In this document: one piece after another, positions 29,505 to 38,990 of the stretch | Layout of the letters: every line of letters starts with the position of its first letter | How positions within the stretch are numbered: position 1 is the stretch's first letter | Assembly: GCA_964470555.1 (NCBI GenBank) | Contig: CAYYDG010000034.1 | Span: 1 to 64,000, forward strand | Origin: RBC074 sp964470555 | Lineage (GTDB): Bacteria; Acidobacteriota; Blastocatellia; RBC074 | Length of the DNA: 64,000 nt | Direction of reading: 5' to 3' | Notes under the pieces: generated by a model | Database searches by the model: none | What the model was told of the DNA's origin: nothing | The model's input: the letters and a program-made list of their open reading frames with translations, nothing else | Translations under genes and position numbers: made by a program

Positions 29505-31802
29505 ATGCGTTTTCAAACTTTGCTGACTCGACTTTGTGGTTTGCTGGGCTGCCTGGCATTTCTTCTTCTGACTGCTCAAGCGCAAACGCTCAAGAGCGAA
29601 TACCTGAACTGGATCAAGGTCGCCGCTGACGCAGGCTGGCAGGATTATCCGGCCAGTATCGAACGCTGGAAAAAAGCGCCCAATCATCACGAATTGTGGG
29701 GCTACGATTCTCCGGGCGGGCCGATTTATCTGGCGGACTTGCTTGGTTATCTGTACCAGGAAACCAAAGATCGTTCGTATGCCGAAAAGGCGCGCGACAT
29801 TCTGGCCGCCTACGGCGATTTGCGCGAAACCTATCCCAAGGAAATGCAGGCCAAACGCGTCGAATATTCCGAAGGCGTTCCGGCCATTTCCAACTTTTTC
29901 ATCATGCCGCCGTATGCGCGAGCTTACATGCGCATTCGCGAAAGCGGCGTGCTCGACGCCAAAGCCAAAACCAAGATCGAAGACGCGCTGGCAGGCAGTC
30001 TGGATTTCACCTTTCGTTTCCCGGAATGGGGAGCGCACAACCGTGCGATGTTGCGGGCGGAAAGCCTGGCGTATGGTGCTGTCGCGCTCAGCCATCATCC
30101 GCGCGCAGCGAAGTGGAAACAACTGGCGGAAACGCTGGCCAGCGACAGTTTGCATCAATGGGAAATCGAAGACGCCACCGGGTATCACGGCGTCTGGTTG
30201 TATTCGGTGTTTTCTTACGCCGACATCAGCAAACGCGATGACGTGTTGCAATCGCCGATAGTCAAGTATTACCTGGATTATTTCGTGCAGTTGCTGACAC
30301 CGCACGGCAACCTGGCGGATTTCGGCGATTCGCATTGGAATGGTGGCTGGGAACGGTTTGTTCCGGTGTATGAAAAAGCCGGGACGTTGTTTCGCAATCC
30401 GCAATACAAATTCCTGGCCGAGCAACTGACTCGCCGCGCACTTGGGCGTTCGGCAAAAACTCAAAACCTGTCCGACCTTGCCAAAGTCAACATCGGCGCG
30501 GGCGTTGGATCGCCCTTCACCGATGCACATCGCTGGGCGGACGATTCGATCAAGCCGCAAGCTCCGACCAGCGGCAGTCAGGATGTGTTGGAAGATTTGA
30601 TTGGCAAGAAAGTCGTCTTTCGCAACGGCTGGCAACCGGACAGCACGATGATGCTGCTGAATTATCGCGACGAAGGCGACGGCGGCAGACTGGGACGCGA
30701 TTACCTGCGGCAGACTCTGTCCGTTGAAGAAGAGAAAATGCACCACGGCCACGCCGACGAAAATTCGATTGCGCTGTTGATGAGCGGTGGTTCGGTGCTG
30801 CTGCACGATGGCGGTTATCGTCCGGATTTGCCCAGCGGACAGTATGGAGCCTGGCGCGCGGATTACTTTCACAATCGTGTCGTCGTTCGCAAAGACAAAC
30901 GCGACAAGACGCAGGACGTGTATGAATTCCTGCGCGGTTCGGGAAATTATCGTCCGGTGCGGACACAGAAAATTGACTTCCTGAAATTCCGCGATGTGGA
31001 TGTCAGCCGGACGCGTGTGATTGACGACGCGCTGGGCTACGAATGGGATCGCGTCATCACCTGGGTGAAAGAGAAAAACTTCTTTGTCGTTGTGGATGGC
31101 GTAAAGGCGCTGCGGAACGATTACTTCACCTTCACGAATTTGTGGCACACGAGGCAAATTCACAGCAAAGAGAAGCAAACCTTCGACACGGGAATTGACA
31201 AGATTCACGTGGATTCGCTGCCGGTGAACAAACGGTTGCTGGTGCATTTCCCGGAAAACACCTTTGGCAAACAGATCGGCACATTCCCGATTTCCCGCCA
31301 TAACCAGGACGAAACAGCGATTTACCAGACGGTTTCCAGTCTTTACAAAACAGGAGATTACGAATACTTCGTGACGATTTTGATTCCTCACGACGCGGCG
31401 GCAGACGTTCGCGCCCAAGCCAATCAATTCCGATTGCTCGACGTGGACAAATCCGGCCAGGCCATAGGGCTGGAATTCGGTGACGGGGCAGAGAAGTCCG
31501 TCATTCTGATCAAGCTGAATCTGGAAATGGATTTGGCGCGCGAACAGGTCGGGCCTCGTTATCAGTATTCGCTCGGCAAGGTGAAATACGGCGAATTTGA
31601 AACAGATGCTTCGTATCTCTTTGCCCGGATCAAAGCCGACGAAGTCGCGTATTCCGCAGCGACGATGACAAAAGTGCTTTTCCGCAACCAAACCTTGTTG
31701 GAAGCCAAGCCGAATTCGTTTGGATTGCAACTGGACGGCGCTCCGGCGCGCACAGGGTTGGCCAAGTGGCGGTTCTGGGAAGAAACGGTCAAAGTGCGTT
31801 GA
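29505..31802 (+). CDS. Heparinase II/III-type polysaccharide lyase
   Basis: A 765-aa secreted lyase. The signal peptide ends TAQAQ near residue 27. An alpha/alpha toroid domain occupies about 30-380 (with VPAISNFFIMPPYARAYMRI and RAMLRAESLAYGA). A beta-sandwich domain follows and begins with the family motif MHHGHADENSIALLMSGG (about 412-429) and LLHDGGYRPDL. This architecture is that of alginate, heparin or oligo-alginate lyases. The substrate is not decided by sequence. With the upstream deacetylase and the downstream TonB receptor it may form a glycan-degradation locus. Confidence 0.8.
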   Translation: MRFQTLLTRLCGLLGCLAFLLLTAQAQTLKSEYLNWIKVAADAGWQDYPASIERWKKAPNHHELWGYDSPGGPIYLADLLGYLYQETKDRSYAEKARDILAAYGDLRETYPKEMQAKRVEYSEGVPAISNFFIMPPYARAYMRIRESGVLDAKAKTKIEDALAGSLDFTFRFPEWGAHNRAMLRAESLAYGAVALSHHPRAAKWKQLAETLASDSLHQWEIEDATGYHGVWLYSVFSYADISKRDDVLQSPIVKYYLDYFVQLLTPHGNLADFGDSHWNGGWERFVPVYEKAGTLFRNPQYKFLAEQLTRRALGRSAKTQNLSDLAKVNIGAGVGSPFTDAHRWADDSIKPQAPTSGSQDVLEDLIGKKVVFRNGWQPDSTMMLLNYRDEGDGGRLGRDYLRQTLSVEEEKMHHGHADENSIALLMSGGSVLLHDGGYRPDLPSGQYGAWRADYFHNRVVVRKDKRDKTQDVYEFLRGSGNYRPVRTQKIDFLKFRDVDVSRTRVIDDALGYEWDRVITWVKEKNFFVVVDGVKALRNDYFTFTNLWHTRQIHSKEKQTFDTGIDKIHVDSLPVNKRLLVHFPENTFGKQIGTFPISRHNQDETAIYQTVSSLYKTGDYEYFVTILIPHDAAADVRAQANQFRLLDVDKSGQAIGLEFGDGAEKSVILIKLNLEMDLAREQVGPRYQYSLGKVKYGEFETDASYLFARIKADEVAYSAATMTKVLFRNQTLLEAKPNSFGLQLDGAPARTGLAKWRFWEETVKVR

Positions 31803-31855
31803 GAAACCATTGGTTTTCACAGCTTTAGATCATCTTTTGGTCTGACAATGATGGC

Positions 31856-31884
31856 TTGACACAATTGGCAGCCAGGACTACTCT
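31856..31884 (+). promoter_or_regulatory. Sigma-70-type promoter of the TonB receptor gene
   Basis: A perfect TTGACA (31856-31861) is followed after 17 bases by TACTCT (31879-31884). Transcription would start near 31891, giving a leader of about 150 bases. The 237-bp gap also holds the ribosome-binding sequence AAGAGGTGAT before the ATG at 32040. No riboswitch was recognised in the leader. Confidence 0.5.
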
Positions 31885-32039
31885 CTGCGCCACAATCAAC
31901 AACAAATTAAATCCGCAAATAAATAGAAAAGCTGCGGCTTACGCTGGCTGGGCTGAAGGGTCGCTTTACAAGCAACGGTGATCATTCTGATGGCCGTTAG
32001 TCCATAAACTATAAAGAAAGAACAGTAAGAGGTGATGCG

Positions 32040-35000
32040 ATGAAAAACACTCGCCAAACTATTTTTCTGCTTTGTCTGCTATTGCTTGCCAGCAGCTCAG
32101 CATTCGCGCAACAAAATACTGGCTCGCTGTCAGGAACGGTCACTGACCTCACATCGGGGGCTATACCGGCAGCAACCGTAACAGCTACGCACACGGAGAC
32201 CGGCTTGAAAACCGAGACGGTGAGCAGTGGAGCGGGCGTGTATGTGTTTGCCAGTCTCCCGGTTGGCATTTATGAAGTGACGGTCGAGAAGGCCGGGTTC
32301 AAGAGACTGAACCGCAAAAATATCGAAATCCGTGTGGCGCAACGCCTGGCGCTGGACCTGCAATTGGAAGTCGGCAACGTCTCAGAGAGCGTTGAGGTGA
32401 CAGCCCAGGGGCCGCTGCTTGAAACAGCGACCAGCGAGAAGGGCCAAAGCTTTTCCACCAAGTTCATGAACACGCTGCCACTGTTCACCGGCGGCCTTCG
32501 CAACGCAGAATCGTTTGTCACCTACATGCCCGGCGTAAATGCCTCGCGCGGCGAGACGAGCATCTCCGGCTCCGGCGGACGTGGCAAAGAGGTCATGATT
32601 GATGGCGGCAGCCTGACAATCCCTGAATCGGGCGGCGTGGTGTTCAATTTTCCGGGCACTGAGATGTTCGGCGAATTCAAGTTGATAACCGCTGCCTATT
32701 CGGCTGAGTACGGTCGGTTTGGCGGCGGCGTCGAAACGTTCGTGTCAAAGTCGGGTGGGAACGATATTCACGGAGCGGCTTTCTGGTATGCGCGCCGCGA
32801 CATCTGGAACGCGAACAGTTGGGCGAATAACGCCGCCAACCGGCCCAGGCCGAAGGAGCGGTTTAACGAGGCCGGGTTTGCCGTAGGCGGGCCGGTCTGG
32901 GCTCCCAAGGTTTACGATGGGCGCAACAAGACCTTCTGGTTTGTCACTTACTCGCGCGATCTGCGTCCGGCATCTATCTCGACCGTGACATCTACAGTTC
33001 CGACGGCTCGAATGAAAAGCGGCGACTTTTCTGAAATAGGCCGAGCGATCTATGACCCGGCGACGACGGTGGGGAATGTTCGCCAGCAATTCGCCAACAA
33101 CATCATCCCCGCGAATCGGATTAGCCCGATCTCTGCCAAGTTCATTGCCGCGCTGCCTGATCCCAATCTGCCGGGCGTGACCAATAACCTGGCTTTTGTC
33201 AATGAGAGCAAGGTTACCAACGATGTTTGGAGCCTGAAGTTGGATCATGCGTTCACGCCGAACAACCGCATCTCTTACTTCCACACGCTGCAGGAAATTG
33301 ACACCGCCAACACCACTGCGCTGCCCGGACCATTGGGACAGGGGCTGGGCGCCAATCCGAATAAGCCGCAGAACTTTCGTGTCAATCACGACTGGATCGT
33401 GCGCCCCAACTTCCTGATCAACACGACTTTTGGTTTCAGTCGGACGCAACAGTTTTGGGACAATCCCGCTCAAGCCGGCTTTGCTTCGCAGGTCGGCCTT
33501 CGGTTGCCGACTGACGCCACGCCGCGCATCCAGTTTGCTGCTGCTGACGCCCTGACACCCTGGGGCGTACAGGACGGCAAAGTGAACGACGGCAATCAGC
33601 TTAACTGGACAACCCACGTCAGCCAGAACATCAGTTGGTTGACCGGCAAACATGAATTTCGCATGGGCTGGGACATTCGTCGGCTCAGAACGATGGCGAC
33701 AGACGCGGCTGGCACCAACGGCTTGTTCAGGTTCGAACGTGCTCAAACAGCGCTGCCGACCGCCACAGGCACCACCGGACATGCGTTCGCCAGCTTCCTG
33801 CTGGGAGCGCCCAACGAGGTCTCTTTTACCACGCTGCCCGTTCCCAACGTTCAGATTCGCTACGGCTACCACGCTGGTTACTTCCAGGACAATTGGAAGA
33901 TCAAGCCGAACCTGACGCTGAACCTCGGTATGCGCTATGAAGTGCCGATTGGCTTCCACATGGCGAACTTCGAATTCTCGGCGATGGATCCCAGCGTGCC
34001 GAATCCGGCGGCTGGCGGACGGCCCGGCGCGATGATCTTTGCCGGCGCTGGACCGGGACGCACGGGCACGAAACGGTTTTACCCCACCGATTTCTCAAAC
34101 ATCGGCCCGCGCTTTGGCTTCGCTTACCAGGCGGCGTCAAAGACTGTGGTGCGCGGCGGTTTCGGTATTTATTACCAAACGCTGGGCAACGGCGGTTGCG
34201 GATGTACGCTCGGTTTTGGCGGGGTTCCAGGAACCATTCTTGCTGACGGTGTCAACCCGGCTCTGCAATGGGATGCCGGCGTGCCGATTCCCCAAGGCGC
34301 CAAGCCGCCGTTTATTGATCCGGGACTTGGCGTACTCTCGGCGGGCACCATTGACCTGCTGGGACCCGATTTCGGCAAGGCCCCGCGTATCTACAACTGG
34401 AGCCTCAACATTCAGCACGAGATCAAGAACTTCCTGATTGATGTTGCTTATGTGGGTAACCGTGGACGAGGCTTGAACTCTACCTTGATGGCCAACCAGG
34501 TTGATCCCAAATACCTGTCACTCGGAGCGCTTCTGCGCCAGCGGATTGACTCCCCCGCAGTGATCGCGGCTGGTTTCACCAAGCCTTATGCCGCGTTCCC
34601 CGACAATCAGACGCTGGCCCAGGCGTTGCGTCCGTTCCCGCAATACTTCAACGTGTTTGACCGGAATTCCGGCGACGGTCAAACCTGGTACGACTCGCTG
34701 CAGGTCAAAGGCGAGCGGCGCTTTGGCAACTGGCAGATGATGGCTGCCTACACCTGGTCGAAATCAATCGGACGTTTGCACTTCCGACAGATTTTCAGCC
34801 AGACGCAGACAGCGGTGCAGGCGCAGAACAACTACGACCTGAGCGATACCAAGACATTGCTGCCGTTCGATCAGCCACACGTGGTCAACATTCTGAACTC
34901 GTTTGATCTGCCGGTTGGTCGGGGCAAAAAGTTCTTCGGGGCGAGCAATCGTGCTGTGGATGCTGTGATTGGCGGCTGGACGCTCGGCGTTATCAACCGC

Positions 35001-35504
35001 TATGTCTCTGGCGGCACGATTGAAATCCTGGCGCCGAATACTTTGGGCAATGGCACTTTGTTTACGCTTACCAAGAAGGCCAATTTGACTGGCGTGCCGA
35101 TCCGCACCGGAATTGACCGCAAGACGCTCGATCCAAACAATCCGTCCGTTCGCTGGTTCGGTTGCCAGCCGGTGGCCATCGCAGGCCAAACCAACCGGTT
35201 CCAGTGTGCGGCGAACTCGACTCCGTTCAGCATCCCGGGCGAGTTCGAGTTTGGGAGCGCAGCACAATCCATCAGCGCTTTTCGGCAACCGCCAGTCTTC
35301 TTTGAGAACATCTCGATTGTGAAGCGGTTCAACCTGACGGGAGACGGTCGCGTGAAGTTTATCTATCGCGCCGACATCTTCAATCTGTTCAATCGGACGA
35401 ACTTCGGTGTGAATGGCGTGATCGGCAACGCCGATTTCGGAAGAGCGACTGGCCCGCAACAGGGCGCTCGTATTATCACTATGGGTGGGCGGCTGGAATT
35501 CTAG
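32040..35504 (+). CDS. TonB-dependent receptor with carboxypeptidase-regulatory-like domain
   Basis: A 1154-aa outer-membrane receptor of the large Oar-like type expanded in Acidobacteriota. The signal peptide ends SSAFAQQ (about 25). A carboxypeptidase-regulatory-like domain (about 28-105) begins GSLSGTVTDLTSGAIPAAT. A plug domain (about 110-230) and a long barrel follow, ending in NFGVNGVIGNADFGRATGPQQGARII and an aromatic terminal residue. Substrates are usually glycans or other large solutes. The gene uses GAG, AAG and CTG more than its neighbours, which prefer GAA and AAA, so expression-related bias or transfer is possible. It has its own promoter and terminator. Confidence 0.92.
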   Translation: MKNTRQTIFLLCLLLLASSSAFAQQNTGSLSGTVTDLTSGAIPAATVTATHTETGLKTETVSSGAGVYVFASLPVGIYEVTVEKAGFKRLNRKNIEIRVAQRLALDLQLEVGNVSESVEVTAQGPLLETATSEKGQSFSTKFMNTLPLFTGGLRNAESFVTYMPGVNASRGETSISGSGGRGKEVMIDGGSLTIPESGGVVFNFPGTEMFGEFKLITAAYSAEYGRFGGGVETFVSKSGGNDIHGAAFWYARRDIWNANSWANNAANRPRPKERFNEAGFAVGGPVWAPKVYDGRNKTFWFVTYSRDLRPASISTVTSTVPTARMKSGDFSEIGRAIYDPATTVGNVRQQFANNIIPANRISPISAKFIAALPDPNLPGVTNNLAFVNESKVTNDVWSLKLDHAFTPNNRISYFHTLQEIDTANTTALPGPLGQGLGANPNKPQNFRVNHDWIVRPNFLINTTFGFSRTQQFWDNPAQAGFASQVGLRLPTDATPRIQFAAADALTPWGVQDGKVNDGNQLNWTTHVSQNISWLTGKHEFRMGWDIRRLRTMATDAAGTNGLFRFERAQTALPTATGTTGHAFASFLLGAPNEVSFTTLPVPNVQIRYGYHAGYFQDNWKIKPNLTLNLGMRYEVPIGFHMANFEFSAMDPSVPNPAAGGRPGAMIFAGAGPGRTGTKRFYPTDFSNIGPRFGFAYQAASKTVVRGGFGIYYQTLGNGGCGCTLGFGGVPGTILADGVNPALQWDAGVPIPQGAKPPFIDPGLGVLSAGTIDLLGPDFGKAPRIYNWSLNIQHEIKNFLIDVAYVGNRGRGLNSTLMANQVDPKYLSLGALLRQRIDSPAVIAAGFTKPYAAFPDNQTLAQALRPFPQYFNVFDRNSGDGQTWYDSLQVKGERRFGNWQMMAAYTWSKSIGRLHFRQIFSQTQTAVQAQNNYDLSDTKTLLPFDQPHVVNILNSFDLPVGRGKKFFGASNRAVDAVIGGWTLGVINRYVSGGTIEILAPNTLGNGTLFTLTKKANLTGVPIRTGIDRKTLDPNNPSVRWFGCQPVAIAGQTNRFQCAANSTPFSIPGEFEFGSAAQSISAFRQPPVFFENISIVKRFNLTGDGRVKFIYRADIFNLFNRTNFGVNGVIGNADFGRATGPQQGARIITMGGRLEF

Positions 35505-35573
35505 TCGGCACGACCACCGAGTAGCGGCGTCACATCGCCCATTACAGGGTTGATGGTGCGAAGCTTCATTTGA

Positions 35574-35625
35574 GAGCTAAAGTGGCAAAAAAGCTTTTTG
35601 CCACTTTAGCTCCTTTTATTTTTTG
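35574..35625 (+). terminator. Strong Rho-independent terminator after the TonB receptor
   Basis: A long near-perfect hairpin (35574-35612) has arms GAGCTAAAGTGGCAAAAA and its complement, and is followed by CTTTTATTTTTTGG. Confidence 0.88.
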
Positions 35626-35760
35626 GCAGCCCTTGTTTTCCATTCGTTTCACACCACTGGACGGTCCAGCACATTTGTTTTCTGCGGACTGACAAATACT
35701 CTAGCCCTGATTACAATGACCGTGCTTTCGGCATAAAACCCATTTTCGGAGGCGGAAGAA

Positions 35761-36360
35761 ATGGCTACGCCACAGGCTAAATTGTTTGTTTCGGTAGAAG
35801 AGTATCTGCGCCGCGAACGCGAAGCGTTGGAACGCCATGAATACGACAACGGACGCATTCATGCGATGGCGGGCGAAAGTCCGAATCACAGCAGAGTCTG
35901 TTTGAGTTTGGCTGCGATAGTCGGTACTCAGTTAAGAGGCAAGACCTGTGAAGGATTTTCTCCAAACATGAAGATTGGAATCAGCGCAGCAGGAAGGTTC
36001 GTTTACCCGGATTTGTCTGTGGTGTGCGAGAAAGCACTATTTCATGATGCGCACCAGGATGTGCTAACCAATCCCAAAGTTATTTTTGAAGTCCTCTCGC
36101 CTTCGACCGAGAAGTATGATCGCAGCGCCAAGTTTCTGGCTTATCAGCAAATCGAATCGTTGACAGATTTCCTTCTGATTTCTCAGGACAAACCGTTGGT
36201 CGAGCATTTTGAACGACAAGATGGCGGGCAATGGCTTTACACCGCACACAAAGGTTTGTCTGAAAGTGTTTGTTTGCCATCCATTGGTTGTGTGTTGTCG
36301 CTGACTGAAATTTACGAACGAGTGACGTTTCCGCCGGAAGAAGAATTTGAATCTGAATGA
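35761..36360 (+). CDS. Uma2 family (DUF820) putative endonuclease
   Basis: A 199-aa Uma2/DUF820 protein with the restriction-like PD-(D/E)XK fold. Typical motifs are VEEYLRRE at the N-terminus, FVYPDLSVVCEK (catalytic Asp), IFEVLSPSTEKYDRSAK (Glu and Lys), and YQQIESLTDFLLIS. The family is abundant in cyanobacteria and acidobacteria, and its role is uncertain. A GGAGG box precedes the ATG. No methylase or toxin-antitoxin partner is adjacent. Confidence 0.88.
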   Translation: MATPQAKLFVSVEEYLRREREALERHEYDNGRIHAMAGESPNHSRVCLSLAAIVGTQLRGKTCEGFSPNMKIGISAAGRFVYPDLSVVCEKALFHDAHQDVLTNPKVIFEVLSPSTEKYDRSAKFLAYQQIESLTDFLLISQDKPLVEHFERQDGGQWLYTAHKGLSESVCLPSIGCVLSLTEIYERVTFPPEEEFESE

Positions 36361-36362
36361 GT

Positions 36363-36385
36363 AGGACAACCTGCCGAGGTTGTCC
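36363..36385. repeat. Palindromic AGGACAACCT element
   Basis: AGGACAACCTGCCGAGGTTGTCC is a near-perfect hairpin directly after the Uma2 stop codon. Its sequence resembles the AGGGCAGGTT elements at 43111 and 43186. It may act as a terminator or belong to a dispersed repeat family. Confidence 0.6.
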
Positions 36386-36453
36386 CGGATTCTCGAAACA
36401 CGCCTTGACGCAATCAAGACAGCCTTGTCAGGTTGCCTTATCAGGAGATCAAT

Positions 36454-37590
36454 ATGCCATTTGCCTCGACCAAACTTCATAAACTCCGTTTAGCTTTTCT
36501 GACCCTGCTGCTGACTATGGCATTTGTTTGGCCCGTCGCAACTGGCGCAAGTAAAGTCGGAGAGCATCGCCTGTTGTATGTGGCTACGCCGGGCATTCGC
36601 AACTATCTGGAATTCGGCGGACATGGATTGTTGGTGTTTGATATTGACGACGGACACAAATTGCTCAAACGCATTCCGACTTCCGGTTTTGACGCGCAAG
36701 GCAAACCGCTCAACGTCAAAGGCATCGTGGCCAATGCAAAAACGAACCGCGTGTACATCAGCACAACGCAAACTTTGCAATGCATGGACCTGCTGACCGA
36801 GAAGATTTTGTGGGAGAAACCGTACGAAGGCGGAACCGACCGGATGGCGATTGATCCGGCGGGCAAATTTATCTACATGCCTTCGCTGGAAAAAGACCAT
36901 TGGCACGTGCTGGACGCCGCAACTGGCGACATCATCAAAAAACTGGTTCCGAAATCCGGCGCGCACAACACGATTGTTGGGCTGGATGGCAAATGGGCGT
37001 ATCTGGCCGGGCTGAAATCGCCGATGCTGAACATTTCCGACACCGGCAAGCACGAAATCACCAAAACCGTCGGCCCGTTCAGCAATGTTATTCGTCCGTT
37101 CACGATTAACGGAGCGCAGACGCTGGCCTATGTGAATGTGAACGACCTGCTTGGGTTTGAAATCGGCGATATTCGCACTGGCAAAATGCTGCATCAAGTC
37201 GAAGTTGTGGGATTTCAGAAAGGTCCGGTTAAACGACACGGCTGCCCAAGCCATGGAATCGGATTGACGCCTGACGAAAAGGAAGTCTGGCTGGCCGATG
37301 CCTATAACCAGCGGGTTCACGTATTCGACAATACTGTGATGCCGCCGAAACAAATCGCCAGCTTGCCAGTGCGGGAACAGCCCGGTTGGGTGACATTCAG
37401 TTTGGATGGCAAATTCGCCTATCCATCAACGGGCGAGGTTTTCGACGTGAAAACGAAGCGGATCATTGCAACGCTCAAGGATGAAAAGGGCGGTGAAGTG
37501 CATAGCGAAAAGATGGTGGAAATTGACTTCAGAAACGGCAAACCGATTCGCACAGGCGATCAGTTTGGACTGGGAAGAAAAATGAAGTGA
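36454..37590 (+). CDS. Exported YncE-like beta-propeller protein
   Basis: A 378-aa exported protein with a signal peptide (about residues 10-32) and repeated blades typical of YncE/cytochrome-D1-like propellers, for example GTDRMAIDPAGKFIYMPS, VGLDGKWAYLAG and LTPDEKEVWLADAYNQRVHVFD. No heme motif or catalytic residues are visible, so a binding or scaffold role is likely. The ATG at 36454 follows AGGAGA with good spacing; the open frame begins slightly earlier with a TTG. A bidirectional terminator follows. Confidence 0.8.
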   Translation: MPFASTKLHKLRLAFLTLLLTMAFVWPVATGASKVGEHRLLYVATPGIRNYLEFGGHGLLVFDIDDGHKLLKRIPTSGFDAQGKPLNVKGIVANAKTNRVYISTTQTLQCMDLLTEKILWEKPYEGGTDRMAIDPAGKFIYMPSLEKDHWHVLDAATGDIIKKLVPKSGAHNTIVGLDGKWAYLAGLKSPMLNISDTGKHEITKTVGPFSNVIRPFTINGAQTLAYVNVNDLLGFEIGDIRTGKMLHQVEVVGFQKGPVKRHGCPSHGIGLTPDEKEVWLADAYNQRVHVFDNTVMPPKQIASLPVREQPGWVTFSLDGKFAYPSTGEVFDVKTKRIIATLKDEKGGEVHSEKMVEIDFRNGKPIRTGDQFGLGRKMK

Positions 37591-37638
37591 AGATTTTGTG
37601 AGCCAACAGGGAAGAAGGACAACTTTTGGAAATACAGG

Positions 37639-37680
37639 AAAACCCCGCTGATAACATTGAATTTATCAGCGGGGTTTTGT
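37639..37680. terminator. Bidirectional Rho-independent terminator
   Basis: AAAACCCCGCTGATAA and its reverse complement form a sixteen-base stem with a short loop, flanked by T-runs in both directions. It ends the propeller gene on the plus strand and the pgk-tpiA-secG-tRNA unit on the minus strand. Confidence 0.9.
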
Positions 37681-37690
37681 TTTAGGTGAG

Positions 37691-37772
37691 TGCCGAAGGG
37701 GGGACTCGAACCCCCACGACTCGCGTCATACGCCCCTCAAACGTACGTGTCTACCAATTCCACCACTTCGGC
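37691..37772 (-). tRNA. tRNA-Leu (anticodon GAG)
   Basis: On the minus strand the 82-nt sequence starts GCCGAAG and ends CTTCGGC plus A, giving a seven-base acceptor stem. The D arm has TGGTAGAC, the anticodon loop is TTGAGGG (anticodon GAG) closed by TACGT/GCGTA, there is a long class II variable arm, and the T arm is GGGGGTTCGAGTCCCCC. CCA is not encoded. It follows secG directly, a common bacterial arrangement. Confidence 0.95.
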
Positions 37773-37787
37773 TTAACCTGACGTTCG

Positions 37788-38183
37788 TTATTTCGCCGGA
37801 GACGCTGCCGGACTTGCACTTGCAGCAGGCGAGGCCGCTGTTTCTGGCGAAGCCGCAGAATTTGCCGCCGCGTCGGGTGTCGCGGATGGCGTAGCCGCCG
37901 GAGCCGGTGTCGAACTAGGAACCGGGCCGCCAGTCACAACTGAACTCTGCAAAAAGTCCGGGAGCGAAAAAATCAACGCCACAACCATGAAAATCCCGGC
38001 CAGAACCGCCGTCGCTTTTTCCAACGGTTTTTGCGGGCCGCGCGGACCAAAAGCCGATTGACCACCGGCTCCGCCAAACGCCGAGGAAACATCCCCGCCT
38101 TTGCCGGATTGCAGCAAAATGACCAGGATCAGAAGAATGCAAGTGACAACGAAAATTGCCTTGAGAATAAACGCCAGAATCAA
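37788..38183 (-). CDS. secG: Preprotein translocase subunit SecG
   Basis: A 131-aa membrane protein with the SecG layout: helix 1 (about 3-23), the conserved loop LLQSGKGGDVSSAFGG, helix 2 (about 58-77), and a long Ala/Ser/Pro-rich C-terminal tail. SecG assists the SecYE channel in protein export. It lies 32 bp after tpiA and 15 bp before tRNA-Leu in transcriptional order, as in many bacteria. The low-complexity tail is longer than in E. coli SecG. Confidence 0.95.
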   Translation of the reverse strand: MILAFILKAIFVVTCILLILVILLQSGKGGDVSSAFGGAGGQSAFGPRGPQKPLEKATAVLAGIFMVVALIFSLPDFLQSSVVTGGPVPSSTPAPAATPSATPDAAANSAASPETAASPAASASPAASPAK

Positions 38184-38215
38184 AACTGTGTACCTGCCAA
38201 ATCTAAAGAATCGGT

Positions 38216-38974
38216 TTACCGGTTGTAATGAACGATCTTGGAAAAGCTCTCAGCTTCCAAACTCGCTCCGCCCACCAACGCGCCATCAATATCCGTTTCA
38301 GCCATCAAGTCGGCAATGTTGTCCGGCTTGACGCTGCCTCCGTATAAAATCCGCAATCCTTCAGCAGAAGCCTGATCGAACTTCTGAGCTATCCACTGAC
38401 GAATGAAAGCGTGAATTTGTTGGGCTTGTGTGGGTGTCGCTGTGCGACCAGTGCCAATCGCCCATACCGGTTCGTAGGCGAGCACTATACGGACGAGGTC
38501 TGAGGCTGTCAACTCAGCCAAACTATGCTCAAGTTGAGTCGCCACTACGGTTTCCGCATTGCCGGAATCGCGCTCTTCCAGCGTTTCTCCGATGCAGACA
38601 ATCGGCGTCAACCCGAAGTTTAACGCCGCTCGAATCTTGCGATTGACCACTGCGTCTGTGTCGCCGTACATCGCCCGGCGCTCGGAATGACCAATGATGA
38701 CGTGCGAACATCCGGCGTCTTTCAACATGTCGCCGCAAACTTCGCCGGTGTGAGCGCCGTGTTTGGTTTCGGATGAAACATCCTGCGCCGAAACGCGGAT
38801 GTTCGAACCTTCCAGTTTGTCGGCGACAGATTTGATCGCCGTGTAAGGCGGAGCGATGACGATTTCGCAATGATTGGCGTTGGCGACCAGCGGTTTCAGC
38901 GCCAGAGCAGTGTTGACCGCTTCGCCAACCAACTTAAACATTTTCCAGTTTCCAGCAATAACAGGTTTTCTCAT
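38216..38974 (-). CDS. tpiA: Triose-phosphate isomerase
   Basis: A 252-aa TIM-barrel enzyme that interconverts dihydroxyacetone phosphate and glyceraldehyde 3-phosphate in glycolysis. The substrate Lys is in GNWKMF, the catalytic His in IIGHSERR, the catalytic Glu in AYEPVWAIGTG, and the phosphate loop in YGGSVKPDN. The open frame extends to 39289 through a repeat and into pgk, but homology begins at MRKPVIAGNWKMF, so the ATG at 38974 was chosen. It lies between pgk and secG. Confidence 0.97.
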   Translation of the reverse strand: MRKPVIAGNWKMFKLVGEAVNTALALKPLVANANHCEIVIAPPYTAIKSVADKLEGSNIRVSAQDVSSETKHGAHTGEVCGDMLKDAGCSHVIIGHSERRAMYGDTDAVVNRKIRAALNFGLTPIVCIGETLEERDSGNAETVVATQLEHSLAELTASDLVRIVLAYEPVWAIGTGRTATPTQAQQIHAFIRQWIAQKFDQASAEGLRILYGGSVKPDNIADLMAETDIDGALVGGASLEAESFSKIVHYNR

Positions 38975-38990
38975 TACTTTCTCTTTCTCC

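Noticed and set aside
29499..31820. A 773-codon open frame antisense to the heparinase-type lyase
   Set aside because: It mirrors a clear gene with signal peptide and family motifs. The low use of TTA, CTA and TCA codons here leaves long antisense frames open. The antisense protein has no recognisable domain.
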